Position numbers and translations under genes: made by a program. From contig NZ_JARUBO010000005.1 in assembly GCF_029626235.1 (NCBI RefSeq), forward strand, positions 1,892,501 to 1,956,500: DNA of 64,000 nucleotides, given 5' to 3'. This document shows positions 45,090 to 56,024 of this stretch, piece by piece (position 1 is the stretch's first letter; every line of letters starts with the position of its first letter). The notes under the pieces are model-generated. The model did no database searches. It was not told the DNA's origin and was given only the letters and a program-made list of their open reading frames with translations. This stretch comes from Micromonospora sp. WMMD1120. Lineage in GTDB: Bacteria; Actinomycetota; Actinomycetes; Mycobacteriales; Micromonosporaceae.

Positions 45090-45962
45090 ATGCAGCTCGG
45101 CCTTGTAGGACTCGGCCGGATGGGCGGCAACATGCGGGAGCGGTTGCGTGCTGCTGGCCACGATGTCGTCGGGTTCGACCACAACGCTCAGCTGAGCGAC
45201 GTTCCTGACCTCGCGGGCCTGGCAGAGAAGCTTGAGTCGCCCCGCGCGGTCTGGGTCATGGTGCCGGCCGGCGTCACCGATGCCACGATCGACGAGCTCT
45301 CCACCGTCCTCGGCGAGGGCGACATCATCATCGACGGCGGCAACTCACGCTTCAGCGACGACGCGCCACGCGCCGAGCGGCTCAACAAGCTGGGCATCGG
45401 CTACCTGGACGTCGGCGTCTCCGGCGGCGTCTGGGGACGGCAGAACGGCTACGGACTCATGGTCGGCGGCGCCCAGGAGCACGTCGACCGGCTGATGCCG
45501 ATCTTCAACGCGCTCAAGCCCGAGGGCGAGTTCGGCTTCGTGCACGCCGGGCCGGTCGGCGCCGGGCACTACTCGAAGATGGTGCACAACGGCATCGAGT
45601 ACGGCCTGATGCACGCCTACGCCGAGGGCTACGAGCTGTTGACCGCCTCCGAGCTGGTCACCAACGTGCCCGGGGTGTTCAAGTCGTGGCGGGAGGGCAC
45701 CGTCGTCCAGTCCTGGCTGCTGGACCTGCTGGACCGGGCGCTCGACGAGGACCCGGAGCTGGCCGACCTGAGCGGCTACACCGAGGACACCGGCGAGGGC
45801 CGGTGGACTGTCGACGAGGCGGTCCGGTTGGCCGTGCCGCTCAACGTCATTGCCGCCGCGCTGTTCGCCCGGTTCGCCTCCCGACAGGACGACTCGCCCG
45901 CCATGAAGGCCGTCTCCGCGCTGCGTCAGCAGTTCGGCGGCCACGCCGTTCACAAGCGCTGA
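45090..45962 (+). CDS. gnd: 6-phosphogluconate dehydrogenase, short decarboxylating form
   Basis: The 290-residue protein is the short (usually NAD-preferring) class of 6PGDH, oxidising 6-phosphogluconate to ribulose 5-phosphate. The N-terminal motif is [17 protein letters not shown], and substrate residues are in [17 protein letters not shown] and [13 protein letters not shown]. The typical long form has about 470 residues, so it lacks the large C-terminal helical extension. GGAGG precedes ATG. It lies in the dnaN-recF gap where several actinobacteria also carry it. Confidence 0.94.
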   Translation: MQLGLVGLGRMGGNMRERLRAAGHDVVGFDHNAQLSDVPDLAGLAEKLESPRAVWVMVPAGVTDATIDELSTVLGEGDIIIDGGNSRFSDDAPRAERLNKLGIGYLDVGVSGGVWGRQNGYGLMVGGAQEHVDRLMPIFNALKPEGEFGFVHAGPVGAGHYSKMVHNGIEYGLMHAYAEGYELLTASELVTNVPGVFKSWREGTVVQSWLLDLLDRALDEDPELADLSGYTEDTGEGRWTVDEAVRLAVPLNVIAAALFARFASRQDDSPAMKAVSALRQQFGGHAVHKR

Positions 45963-45978
45963 GCGGCATCCACAACCT

Positions 45979-47112
45979 GTGTACGTTCACCGGCTGGAAC
46001 TGGTCGACTTCCGCTCGTACGAGCGGGTGGCCGTCAACCTCCGGCCGGGGGCGAACGTCCTGATCGGCGCCAACGGCGTCGGCAAGACCAATCTCGTCGA
46101 GGCGCTGGGTTACGTGGCGACCCTGGGCTCGCACCGGGTCGCCACCGACGCGCCCCTGGTCCGCATGGGCGCCGCGGCAGCGGTGATCCGCTGCGCCGTC
46201 GTGCACGAGGGCCGGGAGCTGCTGGTCGAGTTGGAGATCGTGCCCGGCAAGGCCAACCGGGCACGCCTCGGCCGTTCACCGGCCCGGCGGGCCCGGGACG
46301 TGCTCGGCGCCCTGCGGCTCGTCCTCTTCGCCCCGGAAGACCTCGAACTGGTCCGGGGCGACCCGGCCGAGCGTCGCCGCTACCTGGACGACCTGCTGGT
46401 CAACAGGCAACCCCGGTACGCGGGCGTGCGCGCCGACTACGAGCGGGTGGTCAAGCAGCGCAACGCCCTGCTGCGCACCGCGTACCTGGCCCGCAAGACC
46501 GGTGGGTCACGGGGCGGGGACCTCGGCACCCTCGCCGTCTGGGACGCCCACCTGGCCCAGCACGGCGCGGATCTGCTCGCCGGTCGGCTGGAGCTGGTCG
46601 CCGCGCTCACCCCGCACGTCGCGAAGGCGTACGACGCGGTGGCCGCGGGTCGGGGCGCGGCCGGCATCGCCTACCGGCCCTCGGTCGAGCTGCCCGAGCC
46701 GACCACCGACCGGGCCGCGCTGGCCGAGGCGCTGACCGCTGCCCTGGCCGCGTCCCGCCCGGCCGAGATCGAACGGGGCACCACCCTGATCGGTCCGCAC
46801 CGCGACGAGCTGGCGCTGAGCCTCGGCCCGCTGCCCGCCAAGGGATACGCGAGCCACGGCGAGTCGTGGTCGTTCGCGCTCGCGTTGCGGTTGGCGGGGT
46901 ACGACCTGCTGCGGGCCGACGGCATCGAGCCCGTGCTGGTGTTGGACGACGTCTTCGCGGAGTTGGACACCGGCCGCCGGGAACGGCTGGCGGAGCTGGT
47001 CGGCGGGGCGAGTCAGCTCCTTGTCACCTGCGCCGTGGACGACGACGTGCCGGCCGCGCTGCGCGGCACCCGCTACCAGGTCGGCGAAGGGACGGTACGC
47101 CGTGTCGAGTGA
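45979..47112 (+). CDS. recF: DNA replication/repair protein RecF
   Basis: The 377-residue SMC-like ATPase begins [14 protein letters not shown] with GTG. The Walker A motif is [26 protein letters not shown]. Further blocks are [33 protein letters not shown] and the signature/Walker [16 protein letters not shown] with [19 protein letters not shown]. It loads RecR/RecO at gaps. It overlaps the next gene by eleven bases. Confidence 0.96.
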   Translation: MYVHRLELVDFRSYERVAVNLRPGANVLIGANGVGKTNLVEALGYVATLGSHRVATDAPLVRMGAAAAVIRCAVVHEGRELLVELEIVPGKANRARLGRSPARRARDVLGALRLVLFAPEDLELVRGDPAERRRYLDDLLVNRQPRYAGVRADYERVVKQRNALLRTAYLARKTGGSRGGDLGTLAVWDAHLAQHGADLLAGRLELVAALTPHVAKAYDAVAAGRGAAGIAYRPSVELPEPTTDRAALAEALTAALAASRPAEIERGTTLIGPHRDELALSLGPLPAKGYASHGESWSFALALRLAGYDLLRADGIEPVLVLDDVFAELDTGRRERLAELVGGASQLLVTCAVDDDVPAALRGTRYQVGEGTVRRVE

Positions 47113-47707
47113 GTCCAGCGGCACCCCACCGGCAGCGGGTGACGGCGCGGGCGCGCGTACCCCCGGGGTGGACGCGACAGGTGGCGCGCCGGCGGCGGCC
47201 AGCGGCCCGGAGCTGGCCCGTGCCGTGCTCGACGCGGCGTTGGCCCGGCGGCAGGCGGCGGCGCGGGCGCGGCGGTCCCCCGGCAGCGGCGGCGACGCGG
47301 CCGGCGGCTCGGGTCGCCGGTTGCGGGGCTACTCCGGGCCCGGCCCGGACCCGCGTGATCCACAGCCCCTCGGTGCCGTGCTCAACCGGTTGGTCAAGGC
47401 CCGGGGCTGGCAGCAGCCGGCGGCCGAGGCCACCGTGTTCGGCGCCTGGGAGCGGGTCGTCGGGGCGGAGGTCGCCCAGAACAGCCGACCGGTGAAGCTG
47501 GAGAACGGCGAGCTGACGGTGGAGGCCCGCTCTACCGCGTGGGCCACCCAGCTACGGCTGCTCGCCGGCTCACTGCTCAAGCAGATCGCCAGCGAGGTCG
47601 GTCACAACGTGGTGCGCAAGCTGCACATCCACGGCCCGGCAGCGCCCTCCTGGGGCAAGGGTCCGCGCCGGGTCCGTGGTCGGGGCCCCCGCGACACGTA
47701 CGGCTGA
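47102..47707 (+). CDS. DUF721 protein, DciA-type helicase loader candidate
   Basis: The 201-residue protein overlaps recF and starts at GTG. Residues 1-90 are Pro/Gly/Ala-rich. The DUF721 core has [33 protein letters not shown] and later [28 protein letters not shown]. The neighbourhood (recF-DUF721-gyrB) is that of mycobacterial DciA, which helps place the replicative helicase. Helicase loading is inferred from family and position. The tail is basic. Confidence 0.85.
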   Translation: MSSESSGTPPAAGDGAGARTPGVDATGGAPAAASGPELARAVLDAALARRQAAARARRSPGSGGDAAGGSGRRLRGYSGPGPDPRDPQPLGAVLNRLVKARGWQQPAAEATVFGAWERVVGAEVAQNSRPVKLENGELTVEARSTAWATQLRLLAGSLLKQIASEVGHNVVRKLHIHGPAAPSWGKGPRRVRGRGPRDTYG

Positions 47708-47737
47708 ACCGGCGCTCGACCGCGCTTCGGCGGCGGC

Positions 47738-48292
47738 TCAGGCGTCGGCGTAGACGGCGAAGCCGCGCTCGGCGCACCTCCGATAGAACGCCGCCAGCAC
47801 GCCCAACTCGGCGCAGGTGAAGTTCCACTGCGGCGGGTCGCCGCGCTCGTCGCGCAGTGCGTCGAGGCGGCTCTCCAGCCACCGGAGCTGCTGCTCGGCC
47901 AGTCGGCCGTCGCCCAGCAGGGAGCGCAGCACAGTGCTCACCGACTCGAAGGTGACCGCCTCGCCGTGCGGCCGGTGCCCGGCGACGAACCGCTCGATGC
48001 CGCTCGCGATCCAGGAGCAGCCGTCCGGGTCGATCACCGGGTCCTCGTCCTCGGCGGCGGCATCTGTGGCGTACAACACACCTTCCAGGCCGAGGAGCAG
48101 GTCCACCAACTCGGTGTACGCGGTCGCCCGGATGGTTCCGGTCTTCGCGATCAGTTCGGCCAGCGCCGCGGTCGGCGCGGAGATGCGCGGCATCTCGACG
48201 ATCTCGCCGAAGTCGACGAACTCGGCCGGAGCGACCGGGTCGTAGAAGCGGCCGGTCCGCGGCCAGTGCACCGCGACGTTGTCCAGCCCCAT
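47738..48292 (-). CDS. Protein of unknown function
   Basis: I do not recognise the family. The 184-residue acidic product begins MGLDNVAVHWPRTGRFYDPV and has no membrane segment. Pieces such as FTCAELGVLAAFYRRCAERG suggest an alpha-helical C-terminus. It opposes dciA and is divergent from gyrB across a 520-bp gap. High third-position GC and a plausible start support it as real. Confidence 0.6.
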   Translation of the reverse strand: MGLDNVAVHWPRTGRFYDPVAPAEFVDFGEIVEMPRISAPTAALAELIAKTGTIRATAYTELVDLLLGLEGVLYATDAAAEDEDPVIDPDGCSWIASGIERFVAGHRPHGEAVTFESVSTVLRSLLGDGRLAEQQLRWLESRLDALRDERGDPPQWNFTCAELGVLAAFYRRCAERGFAVYADA

Positions 48293-48812
48293 CTGTCACC
48301 TCTTAAAGAGCACGTGTCGGGTCGATCGGGTCGATCGTCCCGGTTCCCACCGGTAAAGATCAAGGCCCGTTCCGGAGCGCCGCAAACGTACGGCACCGAC
48401 GCTCCGCCCGCGACCCCCGACCCGCCCGACCGCGGGTCAACGCGTTCCGGGGCGGCGCGTGCGACGGGAGCCTGGCGTGTGGGGGGAGTCGTGGGCGGCG
48501 GGGTTCTGCCGGCTACGGACATCTCAGCCGCCTCTCCGAGGGTGCCGAGTGGTGGATCTGTCCCCCACGCACAGTAGGATTGACAGCGAGACGAAGACCC
48601 GGTGCGGGAGCGGGGCGGGGCCGGTGGCCCTGGTTCATTCTCCACGTCGGGTCGAGCCGATCGCGATCCGCGGGCAACCGCGGCGACCGGCGCGTTCGAC
48701 CCGTTGTCCGGAAGTCTCCGGCACCGGTCCGCGCGTCGACGTCGCGTCCTGTCCGCCGAACCCGCGCCCGACGCGCCCTACCGGCGCGGCTGACGCGAGA
48801 AAGTGGCCGAGG
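48293..48812. other. Gap upstream of gyrB
   Basis: A 520-bp gap. No gene is supported; the gyrB frame stays open upstream, but lacks conserved content. A TAGGAT near 48574 could be a -10 element, with no good -35. Confidence 0.3.
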
Positions 48813-50759
48813 GTGGCAGCGCAGGACAAGCAGGAGTACGGCGCAGAGTCGATCACCGTTCTCGAGGGTCTGGAGGCGGTTCGCAAGCGGCCCGGTATGT
48901 ACATCGGGTCCACCGGCGAACGCGGCCTCCACCACCTTGTTTGGGAGGTTGTCGACAACGCTGTCGACGAGGCGCTGGCCGGATACTGCGACACCATCGA
49001 CGTCGTGCTGCTCGCCGACGGCGGTGTCCGGGTCACCGACAACGGGCGTGGTTTCCCGGTCGATCTCCACCCCAAGCTGAAGAAGCCGGGTGTCGAGGTC
49101 GCGCTCACAGTGCTGCACGCGGGCGGCAAGTTCGACGGCAAGGCGTACGCGGTCTCCGGCGGTCTGCACGGCGTCGGCGTCTCGGTGGTGAACGCGCTGT
49201 CCACCCGGATGGCCGTCGAGATCCACAAGTCCGGCTTCGTGTGGCGGCAGCAGTACACCAACTCCAAGCCCACCCCCCTGGAGAAGGGCGAGGCCACCGA
49301 CCGCAGCGGCTCGGCGGTCTCCTTCTGGCCCGACCCGGACGTCTTCGAGACCGTCGACTTCGACTTCCAGACCATCTACCGGCGCCTCCAGGAGATGGCC
49401 TTCCTCAACCGCGCCCTGCGCATCCACCTGCTCGACGAGCGGGTCGCCGAGGAGGAGGACGGTCGCCAGCGTGAGGTGACCTTCTACTACGAGGGCGGCA
49501 TCTCCGACTTCGTCCGGCACCTCAACGCCTCGAAGAACCCGATCCACAAGACCGTGGTCGAGTTCGGCGCCGAGGAGGAGGGCATGTCGGTCGAGATCGC
49601 CATGCAGTGGAACGAGTCGTACGGCGAGTCGGTCTACACCTTCGCCAACACGATCAACACGCACGAGGGCGGCACCCACGAGGAGGGCTTCCGGTCCGCG
49701 CTGACCAGCGTGGTCAACCGGTACGGCACCGACAAGAAGCTGCTCAAGGGTGACGAGAAGCTCTCCGGCGAGGACATCCGCGAAGGGCTCGCGGCGATCA
49801 TCTCGGTCAAGCTGGCCAACCCGCAGTTCGAGGGTCAGACCAAGACCAAGCTCGGCAACACGCCGGTGAAGAGCTTCGTGCAGCGGGTCTGCAACGAGTG
49901 GCTCGTCGACTGGTTCGACCGTAACCCGGCCGAGGCCAAGATGATCATCCAGAAGGCGTCCCAGGCGGCTCGCGCCCGGATCGCCGCCCAGCAGGCGCGC
50001 AAGCTGGCCCGGCGCAAGTCGCTGCTGGAGTCCGGCTCGATGCCGGGCAAGCTGGCCGACTGCCAGTCGACCGACCCGCGCGAGTCCGAGGTGTTCATCG
50101 TCGAGGGCGACTCGGCCGGTGGCTCGGCCAAGCAGGGTCGCGACCCACGGACGCAGGCGATCCTGCCCATTCGCGGCAAGATCCTCAACGTGGAGAAGGC
50201 CCGGATCGACCGGGTGCTCAAGAACAACGAGGTCCAGGCGCTGATCACCGCGCTGGGCACCGGCATCCACGACGACTTCGACATCGAGAAGCTGCGCTAC
50301 CACAAGATCGTGCTGATGGCCGACGCGGACGTCGACGGCCAGCACATCCAGACCCTGCTGCTCACCCTGCTGTTCCGCTTCATGCGTCCGCTGGTCGAGC
50401 TGGGGCACGTCTACCTGGCCGCCCCGCCGCTCTACAAGATCAAGTGGAACAGGAAGGGCGACGACGCGCAGTACGCCTACTCCGACCGCGAGCGGGACGG
50501 GCTCATCGCGCTGCGCCAGCAGAAGAAGGCCAACGCCAAGCCGGACGACATCCAGCGGTTCAAGGGCCTCGGCGAGATGAACTATCCCGAGCTGTGGGAA
50601 ACCACGATGAACCCGGCGACCCGTACCCTGCGTCAGGTCACGCTCGACGACGCGGCAACCGCCGACGAGTTGTTCAGCGTCCTGATGGGCGAGGACGTCG
50701 AAGCCCGCCGGTCGTTCATCCAGCGCAACGCCAAGGACGTGCGGTTCCTGGACATCTGA
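48813..50759 (+). CDS. gyrB: DNA gyrase subunit B
   Basis: The 648-residue subunit has the GHKL ATPase domain: [46 protein letters not shown] and [15 protein letters not shown]. The TOPRIM domain has [29 protein letters not shown] and [15 protein letters not shown]. The C-terminus ends with [20 protein letters not shown] at 48813 was chosen; [14 protein letters not shown] is the family N-terminus. It forms the A2B2 gyrase with the product of the next gene. Confidence 0.98.
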   Translation: MAAQDKQEYGAESITVLEGLEAVRKRPGMYIGSTGERGLHHLVWEVVDNAVDEALAGYCDTIDVVLLADGGVRVTDNGRGFPVDLHPKLKKPGVEVALTVLHAGGKFDGKAYAVSGGLHGVGVSVVNALSTRMAVEIHKSGFVWRQQYTNSKPTPLEKGEATDRSGSAVSFWPDPDVFETVDFDFQTIYRRLQEMAFLNRALRIHLLDERVAEEEDGRQREVTFYYEGGISDFVRHLNASKNPIHKTVVEFGAEEEGMSVEIAMQWNESYGESVYTFANTINTHEGGTHEEGFRSALTSVVNRYGTDKKLLKGDEKLSGEDIREGLAAIISVKLANPQFEGQTKTKLGNTPVKSFVQRVCNEWLVDWFDRNPAEAKMIIQKASQAARARIAAQQARKLARRKSLLESGSMPGKLADCQSTDPRESEVFIVEGDSAGGSAKQGRDPRTQAILPIRGKILNVEKARIDRVLKNNEVQALITALGTGIHDDFDIEKLRYHKIVLMADADVDGQHIQTLLLTLLFRFMRPLVELGHVYLAAPPLYKIKWNRKGDDAQYAYSDRERDGLIALRQQKKANAKPDDIQRFKGLGEMNYPELWETTMNPATRTLRQVTLDDAATADELFSVLMGEDVEARRSFIQRNAKDVRFLDI

Positions 50760-50812
50760 CGGACTGCTGTGGATCGGCCGGCAGTGCCCGGCCGATCCAC
50801 CGGTCCACAGAG

Positions 50813-50852
50813 TTATCCACAGCTTGGCCGGTATCCACAGCCGTTATCCACA
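50813..50852. promoter_or_regulatory. DnaA-box pair between gyrB and gyrA
   Basis: TTATCCACA occurs twice (50813-50821 and 50844-50852), with GTATCCACA between at 50831 and further TCCACA-type sequences just upstream. It is the densest perfect-consensus cluster outside oriC. It lies 35 bases before the gyrA start. Confidence 0.6.
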
Positions 50853-50888
50853 GCACGAAAACGACTCTGAGTCTGATAAGGGTACACA

Positions 50889-53800
50889 GTGACTGATTCG
50901 CCCGAGTCCACACCGAACGAGCCCGAGGTCCCCGCCGAGGCCATCGCCGCGGTGGTCGCGCACGACCGGATCGAACCGGTCGGGCTCGAGGTGGAGATGC
51001 AGCGCTCCTACCTCGACTACGCGATGAGCGTCATCGTCGGGCGCGCGCTGCCGGACGTCCGGGACGGGCTCAAGCCGGTCCACCGCAAGATCCTCTACGC
51101 GATGTTCGACTCCGGCTACCGGCCGGACCGTGGCTACGTGAAGTGCTCCCGCGTCGTCGGCGACGTGATGGGCCAGTTCCACCCGCACGGCGACTCGGCG
51201 ATCTACGACGCGCTGGTCCGGATGGCGCAGCCGTGGTCGCTGCGCTACCCGCTGGTCGACGGCAACGGCAACTTCGGCTCGCCGGGTAATGATCCGGCTG
51301 CCGCCATGCGCTACTGTATTACGGGAAATGTCCGTATTCGCACCGCCGAGGGCAGCGTGCGGATCGCGGACGTGGTCGCCGACGCCGCGCCGTCCAGCGA
51401 GATCGACATCGACCTCAAGGTCCGCGACCGCAACGGCGACCTGGTCCGCGCCTCGAAGTTCTTCCACTCCGGCGAGCACCCGACGCTGCGGCTACGCACC
51501 CGCGAGGGGTACGAGCTGACCGGCACCCACAACCACCCGGTGCTCTGCCTGGTGGACGTGGCCGGAGTGCCGACCCTGCTGTGGAAGCTGCTCGCCGAGA
51601 TCTCCCCCGGCGACCGGGTGGTCCTCCAGCGCAGCGTGCCGGACGAGATCGGCTACCCGATGCTGGAGCACGTCGAGGCGGCCGTTCTCGCCGGCGCCTT
51701 CGTCAGCGAGGGCTGGGTCTCCGCGAACCGCGCGGGCTTCAACAACGTCGACCGGGAGTTCTTCGTCCGCGTCCTCGCGGCGTATAACCTGGCCGTCGGC
51801 GGACCCCGTTACGTGAGCGAGCGGGTCATCGCCTCGGGCAGCGTTTTGCACGAACTCGACGTGCAGGACGTCGCCGCGCTGCGTGCGAGCGTCCTCGGCG
51901 AGATGGTGGGCGCGCGTAGCGCCGCCAAGTTCGTCCCCGAGTTCGTCTGGCAGGGGCCCGCCGCGATCAAGCGGGCGTTCCTCCAGGCGCTGTTCGAGGG
52001 CGACGGCTCGTCCTCGCTACTGCCGCGCAACACCATCCAGATCTCGTACTCCACTCGCAGCGAGCGGCTGGCAGCCGAGGTCCAGCAGTTGCTGCTGGAG
52101 TTCGGCGTGATCAGCCGGCAGACCCGCTACGACGACGGCGAGATCAAGGTCGTGGTGACCAACCGCCGCGACGCCCGGATCTTCGCCGCCCACGTCGGGT
52201 TCCTGGGCCGCAAGCAGGCCAAGCTGGAAGCCGAGCTGGCCCAGGTGCCGGCGAGCAGCACCGCGCTCGCCAGCGACCACGTGCCGCTGGTCGGCGACTT
52301 CATCCGCGAGCATGGCGCGAGCCGTTGGACGGAGCGGGACTGGCTGCGGCGGCACAACGTGGACCGGATCGAGCGGTGGGAGCGGGACCGCGACGAGATC
52401 GCGGCCCGGATCACCAACTCCGAGGTGCTCGACGTGGTCGAGCCTTTGGTCGACGGGCGTTTCTACTACGCCGAGGTGGCGCAGATCACCGACGCCGGTG
52501 TGCAGCCGGTCTACAGCGTCCGGGTCGACACCGACGACCACTCGTTCGTGTCGGACGGGTTCGTCAGCCACAACACCGAGTGCAAGCTCGACCCCCTCGC
52601 GATGGAGATGCTGCGGGACATCGACGAGGACACCGTCGACCTGCAGGACAACTACGACGGCCGGGCCAAGGAGCCCACCATCCTGCCGTCGAGGATTCCC
52701 AACCTGCTGGTGAACGGCTCCGAGGGCATCGCGGTCGGCATGGCCACCAAGATCCCGCCGCACAACCTGCGCGAGATCGGCGCAGCGGTGCAGTGGTGCC
52801 TGGAGCACCCGGAGGAGGACGAGGAGACCACCCTCGAGGCGCTGCTCGGCATCGTCAAGGGGCCGGACTTCCCGACGCACGGTCTGATCGTGGGCACGAC
52901 GGCGATCCAGGACGCGTACCGCACCGGTCGCGGCTCCATCCGGATGCGGGCCGTGGTGGAGGTCGAGGAGGACAAGCGGGGTCGGCCCTGCCTGGTCGTC
53001 AGCGAGCTGCCCTACCAGGTCAACCCGGACAACCTCGCCGAACGGATCGCCGAGCTGATCAAGGAGGGCAAGCTCGCCGGCATCGCCGACATCCGCGACG
53101 AGTCCTCCGGCCGTACCGGTATGCGGATTGTGCTGGTGCTCAAGCGCGACGCGGTCGCCAAGGTCGTGCTGAACAACCTCTACAAGCACACCCAGCTCCA
53201 GGAGACGTTCGGCGCCAACATGCTGGCGCTGGTCGACGGCGTGCCGCGGACGCTCAACCTGGCCCAGTTCATCAGGTACTACGTCGAGCACCAGATCGAC
53301 GTGATCCGCCGGCGGACGGCGTTCCGGCTGCGCAAGGCCGAGGAGCGGGCGCACATCCTGCGGGGTCTGGCCAAGGCGCTGGACGCCCTGGACGAGGTGA
53401 TCGCCCTGATCCGGCGCTCGCCGACGGTGGAGGACGCGCGGCAGGGCCTGATCCGACTGCTGGAGATCGACGAGATCCAGGCGACCGCGATCCTGGACAT
53501 GCAGCTGCGGCGGCTCGCCGCGCTGGAGCGGCAGCGGATCCTCGACGACCTGGCCAAGCTGGAGATCGAGATCGCCGACCTGAAGGACATCCTGGCCAAG
53601 CCGGAGCGGCAGCGGAAGATCGTCTCGGAGGAGCTGGGCGAGATCGTCGCCAAGTGGGGCGACGATCGGCGTACGCAGATCATCCCGTTCGACGGCGAGG
53701 TCTCGATGGAGGACCTCATCGCCCGCGAGGACGTGGTCGTCACGATCACCCGGACCGGGTACGCCAAGCGGACCAAGGTCGATCTCTACCGCTCCCAGCG

Positions 53801-54671
53801 GCGCGGCGGGAAGGGCGTCAGTGGCGCTACGCTGCGGCAGGACGACATCGTCAGCCACTTCTTCGTCTGCTCGACCCACGACTGGATCCTGTTCTTCACG
53901 AACAAGGGCCGGGTGTACCGGGCCAAGGCGTACGAGCTACCGGAGGCCAGTAGGGTAGCCAAGGGCCAACACGTGGCCAATCTGCTCGCCTTCCAACCGG
54001 ACGAGCAGATCGCGCAGATCATCGAAATCCCGGACTACCAGGTAGCCCCCTATCTGGTACTGGCCACGAAGAACGGCCTGGTGAAGAAGACGCGGCTCGA
54101 GGAGTTCGACTCCAACCGTTCCGGCGGCATCATCGCGATCAACCTGCGCGATGAGGACGAGCTGGTCGGTGCTGCGCTGGCTGCCCCGGAGGACGACCTG
54201 CTGCTGGTCTCGAAGAAGGCGCAGGCGATCCGGTTCAACGCGTCGGACGAGGCGCTGCGGCCGATGGGCCGGGCCACCTCGGGGGTGATCGGCATGCGCT
54301 TCACGGACGACGACGTCCTGCTGGCCATGGAGGTCGTCCGAGAAGGTCTGGACGTCCTGGTGGCCACGAACGGGGGATATGCGAAGCGCACCCCGATCGA
54401 GGAATACCCGGTGCAGGGCCGGGGAGGTAAGGGCGTGTTGACTGCGAAGATCACCGAACGGCGCGGTGGTCTGGTCGGCGCGGTGGTGATCGACCCGGAC
54501 GACGAGCTGTTCGCGATCACCAGCAACGGTGGTGTCATCCGGACTCCGGTGAAGCCTGTACGCCGTACGCGTGACCGGAACACAATGGGGGTCAAGCTGA
54601 TGGACCTCCCGGACGGCGTGACTATCGTGGCAATTGCTCGCAATGCCGACGAGCCTGACGAACAGGACTAG
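50889..54671 (+). CDS. gyrA: DNA gyrase subunit A precursor containing an intein
   Basis: The 1260-residue precursor would splice to an 840-residue GyrA. The extein has [20 protein letters not shown], the quinolone-resistance region [17 protein letters not shown] and the catalytic Tyr142 at the end of AAAMRY. The intein begins at Cys143 and ends at Asn562; the extein resumes [13 protein letters not shown]. The C-terminal pinwheel contains the GyrA box QRRGGKG and the usual repeats. GTG at 50889 has AAGGG just upstream. The uninterrupted intein frame and intact splice junctions indicate a functional enzyme. Confidence 0.97.
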   Translation: MTDSPESTPNEPEVPAEAIAAVVAHDRIEPVGLEVEMQRSYLDYAMSVIVGRALPDVRDGLKPVHRKILYAMFDSGYRPDRGYVKCSRVVGDVMGQFHPHGDSAIYDALVRMAQPWSLRYPLVDGNGNFGSPGNDPAAAMRYCITGNVRIRTAEGSVRIADVVADAAPSSEIDIDLKVRDRNGDLVRASKFFHSGEHPTLRLRTREGYELTGTHNHPVLCLVDVAGVPTLLWKLLAEISPGDRVVLQRSVPDEIGYPMLEHVEAAVLAGAFVSEGWVSANRAGFNNVDREFFVRVLAAYNLAVGGPRYVSERVIASGSVLHELDVQDVAALRASVLGEMVGARSAAKFVPEFVWQGPAAIKRAFLQALFEGDGSSSLLPRNTIQISYSTRSERLAAEVQQLLLEFGVISRQTRYDDGEIKVVVTNRRDARIFAAHVGFLGRKQAKLEAELAQVPASSTALASDHVPLVGDFIREHGASRWTERDWLRRHNVDRIERWERDRDEIAARITNSEVLDVVEPLVDGRFYYAEVAQITDAGVQPVYSVRVDTDDHSFVSDGFVSHNTECKLDPLAMEMLRDIDEDTVDLQDNYDGRAKEPTILPSRIPNLLVNGSEGIAVGMATKIPPHNLREIGAAVQWCLEHPEEDEETTLEALLGIVKGPDFPTHGLIVGTTAIQDAYRTGRGSIRMRAVVEVEEDKRGRPCLVVSELPYQVNPDNLAERIAELIKEGKLAGIADIRDESSGRTGMRIVLVLKRDAVAKVVLNNLYKHTQLQETFGANMLALVDGVPRTLNLAQFIRYYVEHQIDVIRRRTAFRLRKAEERAHILRGLAKALDALDEVIALIRRSPTVEDARQGLIRLLEIDEIQATAILDMQLRRLAALERQRILDDLAKLEIEIADLKDILAKPERQRKIVSEELGEIVAKWGDDRRTQIIPFDGEVSMEDLIAREDVVVTITRTGYAKRTKVDLYRSQRRGGKGVSGATLRQDDIVSHFFVCSTHDWILFFTNKGRVYRAKAYELPEASRVAKGQHVANLLAFQPDEQIAQIIEIPDYQVAPYLVLATKNGLVKKTRLEEFDSNRSGGIIAINLRDEDELVGAALAAPEDDLLLVSKKAQAIRFNASDEALRPMGRATSGVIGMRFTDDDVLLAMEVVREGLDVLVATNGGYAKRTPIEEYPVQGRGGKGVLTAKITERRGGLVGAVVIDPDDELFAITSNGGVIRTPVKPVRRTRDRNTMGVKLMDLPDGVTIVAIARNADEPDEQD
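51315..52574 (+). mobile_element. GyrA intein with LAGLIDADG homing endonuclease
   Basis: The 420-residue intein starts [10 protein letters not shown] and ends DGFVSHN before a Thr+1. Splicing block B is [11 protein letters not shown] and blocks F/G are [17 protein letters not shown] and FVSHN. The middle holds two dodecapeptides, [10 protein letters not shown] (Glu274) and [10 protein letters not shown] (Asp372), so the DOD-type endonuclease domain appears intact. The site (after the catalytic Tyr) is the same as the mycobacterial GyrA inteins. The first codons (TGT ATT ACG GGA AAT GTC CGT ATT) are notably less GC-rich than the rest. Confidence 0.95.
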
Positions 54672-54675
54672 TTGA

Positions 54676-55587
54676 ATGACGGAGACACAGGCGAAGTCGG
54701 GGAACACGGGGACCTCGACCAACCCGGTCGACGAGGAGGCCGCCAAGGGCGGCACACCAGCGACCGGCCGCGCGGCCGTGGGCCGGGCGACGGTCCCCGC
54801 CGACGCGCCTGCCCCGAAGTTCACCAGGGCTCCCGGCATGACACCCCCGCCGGAACAGCCGGGCGAGGACGTCGGGTCGGGTGACAAGACCGAGGCGTCC
54901 GCAGCGGAGACGCCGACGTCCGCTGCCACCACACCGGCGGGCTCGGCGTCGTCCGCCGCCCGGCCGTCGACCACCCAGCCGATCGGTCTGCGGGCCGGTC
55001 AGGCGGCGTCGACCAGCGCCACCGGCACCCAGCCGCGGATCACGCCGGGCACCGCACAGCCGCAGTCGGACACGACCCGGGTCGGTGCCGCCGCCGGGCG
55101 CCCGGCCAGCGGTGGTGGCCTGCCGCCCGGGATCGGCAACGCGTCCGCCGTCGGGGCCGCCCGGGTCGGTGAAGCGGTACGCGCGGCGCGCACCTCGGTC
55201 AGCTCGGCGGCGTCCCGCGGGCCGCGCCGGGCGCGACTGAACCTCAAGCGGATCGACCCGTGGTCCGTGATGAAGTTCGCGTTCGCCGTCTCGGTGGTGC
55301 TCTTCATCGTCGTGGTGGTGGCCACCTCGGTCCTCTACCTCGCGCTGGACGCGATGGGCGTCTTCCAGAGCGTCAACGAGAGCCTGAGCGACCTGGTCAA
55401 CGCCGGCGGTGGGCAGAGCACCAGCGGCTTCCAGATCACGGCCAAGGGCGTCATCCTCAGCTCGGCCCTGATCGGCCTGGTCAACGTGGTGCTGTTCACC
55501 GCGCTGGCCACCCTGGGGGCGTTCGTCTACAACGTCTGCGCCGACCTGGTCGGCGGGATCGAGCTGACGCTCGCCGAGCGGGACTGA
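54676..55587 (+). CDS. DUF3566 transmembrane protein
   Basis: The 303-residue product starts four bases after the gyrA stop. Residues 1-190 are Thr/Ala/Pro/Gly-rich and disordered. The C-terminal DUF3566 domain reads WSVMKFAFAVSVVLFIVVVV, a loop with SVNESLSDLVNAGGG, and a second membrane helix, then FVYNVCADLVGGIELTLAE. This family always follows gyrA in actinobacteria. Its function is unknown. No strong ribosome-binding site is visible, suggesting coupling to gyrA. Confidence 0.9.
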   Translation: MTETQAKSGNTGTSTNPVDEEAAKGGTPATGRAAVGRATVPADAPAPKFTRAPGMTPPPEQPGEDVGSGDKTEASAAETPTSAATTPAGSASSAARPSTTQPIGLRAGQAASTSATGTQPRITPGTAQPQSDTTRVGAAAGRPASGGGLPPGIGNASAVGAARVGEAVRAARTSVSSAASRGPRRARLNLKRIDPWSVMKFAFAVSVVLFIVVVVATSVLYLALDAMGVFQSVNESLSDLVNAGGGQSTSGFQITAKGVILSSALIGLVNVVLFTALATLGAFVYNVCADLVGGIELTLAERD

Positions 55588-55595
55588 GACAACCG

Positions 55596-55633
55596 GACGC
55601 CGGGGCTCCGCATAATGCGGTCGCCCCGGCGTC
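55596..55633 (+). terminator. Hairpin terminator
   Basis: GACGCCGGGGC pairs with GCCCCGGCGTC, with an inner CCGCA/TGCGG stem and a TAA loop (two short mismatched junctions). It follows the DUF3566 stop and ends the gyrase operon. Confidence 0.7.
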
Positions 55634-55736
55634 GCGTACTCGGGTAGGTTTTGCAGGCAACGACACCCGGCTCGCAGGCCCGGACCCCGATTTGGGGCGG
55701 GCAGGGCGGATGGGTTAATCTTGCTCGTCGCAACGC

Positions 55737-55810
55737 GGGGCTATAGCTCAGTCGGTTAGAGCGCAGAGCTGATAACTCTGAGGTCGCTGGTTCGATTCCA
55801 GCTAGCCCCA
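55737..55810 (+). tRNA. ileT: tRNA-Ile (GAT)
   Basis: The 74-nt sequence folds into a cloverleaf: acceptor GGGGCTA/TAGCCCC, D stem GCTC/GAGC, anticodon stem CAGAG/CTCTG with loop CTGATAA (anticodon GAT), and T arm GCTGG-TTCGATT-CCAGC. The 3' CCA is not encoded (next bases CCG), so the CCA enzyme in this window must add it. Confidence 0.98.
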
Positions 55811-55853
55811 CCGCACGTCGTCCGACAGTAGTCGAGCGCGAGGGGTCCCCGGC

Positions 55854-55982
55854 ATGTTCAAGAAGCTGCTGATTCTGGCGGGTGTCGTCGGTGTGGCCGC
55901 CGTCGTGTTCAACAAGATCAAGGCCTCGAACGACGAGCGCGCCCTCTGGCACGAGGCGACCACCGCCCCCGACCTGCGCTGA
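55854..55982 (+). CDS. DLW-39-type microprotein
   Basis: A 42-residue protein too short for usual gene calls: MFKKLLILAGVVGVAAVVFN, then KIKASNDERALWHEATTAPD. One hydrophobic segment (about 4-20) precedes a charged tail. It matches the actinobacterial DLW-39 family, which lies beside these tRNA genes. AGGGGTCC lies upstream of ATG. The function is unknown. It is positioned exactly between tRNA-Ile and tRNA-Ala. Confidence 0.85.
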   Translation: MFKKLLILAGVVGVAAVVFNKIKASNDERALWHEATTAPDLR

Positions 55983-56024
55983 CTCCCGGCCCGGCGGCGA
56001 GCGATCGACGCCACGGCCATCCAC

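Noticed and set aside
45966..45990. DnaA box before recF
   Set aside because: Only a partial TCCACA match, within a short spacer.
51315..52574. Frame interruption or inserted unrelated gene in gyrA
   Set aside because: The frame is uninterrupted and has intein splice motifs; it is a protein intron, not a frameshift or pseudogene.
52017..53879. 620-residue minus-strand frame in gyrA
   Set aside because: Shadow of the gyrA intein and extein.
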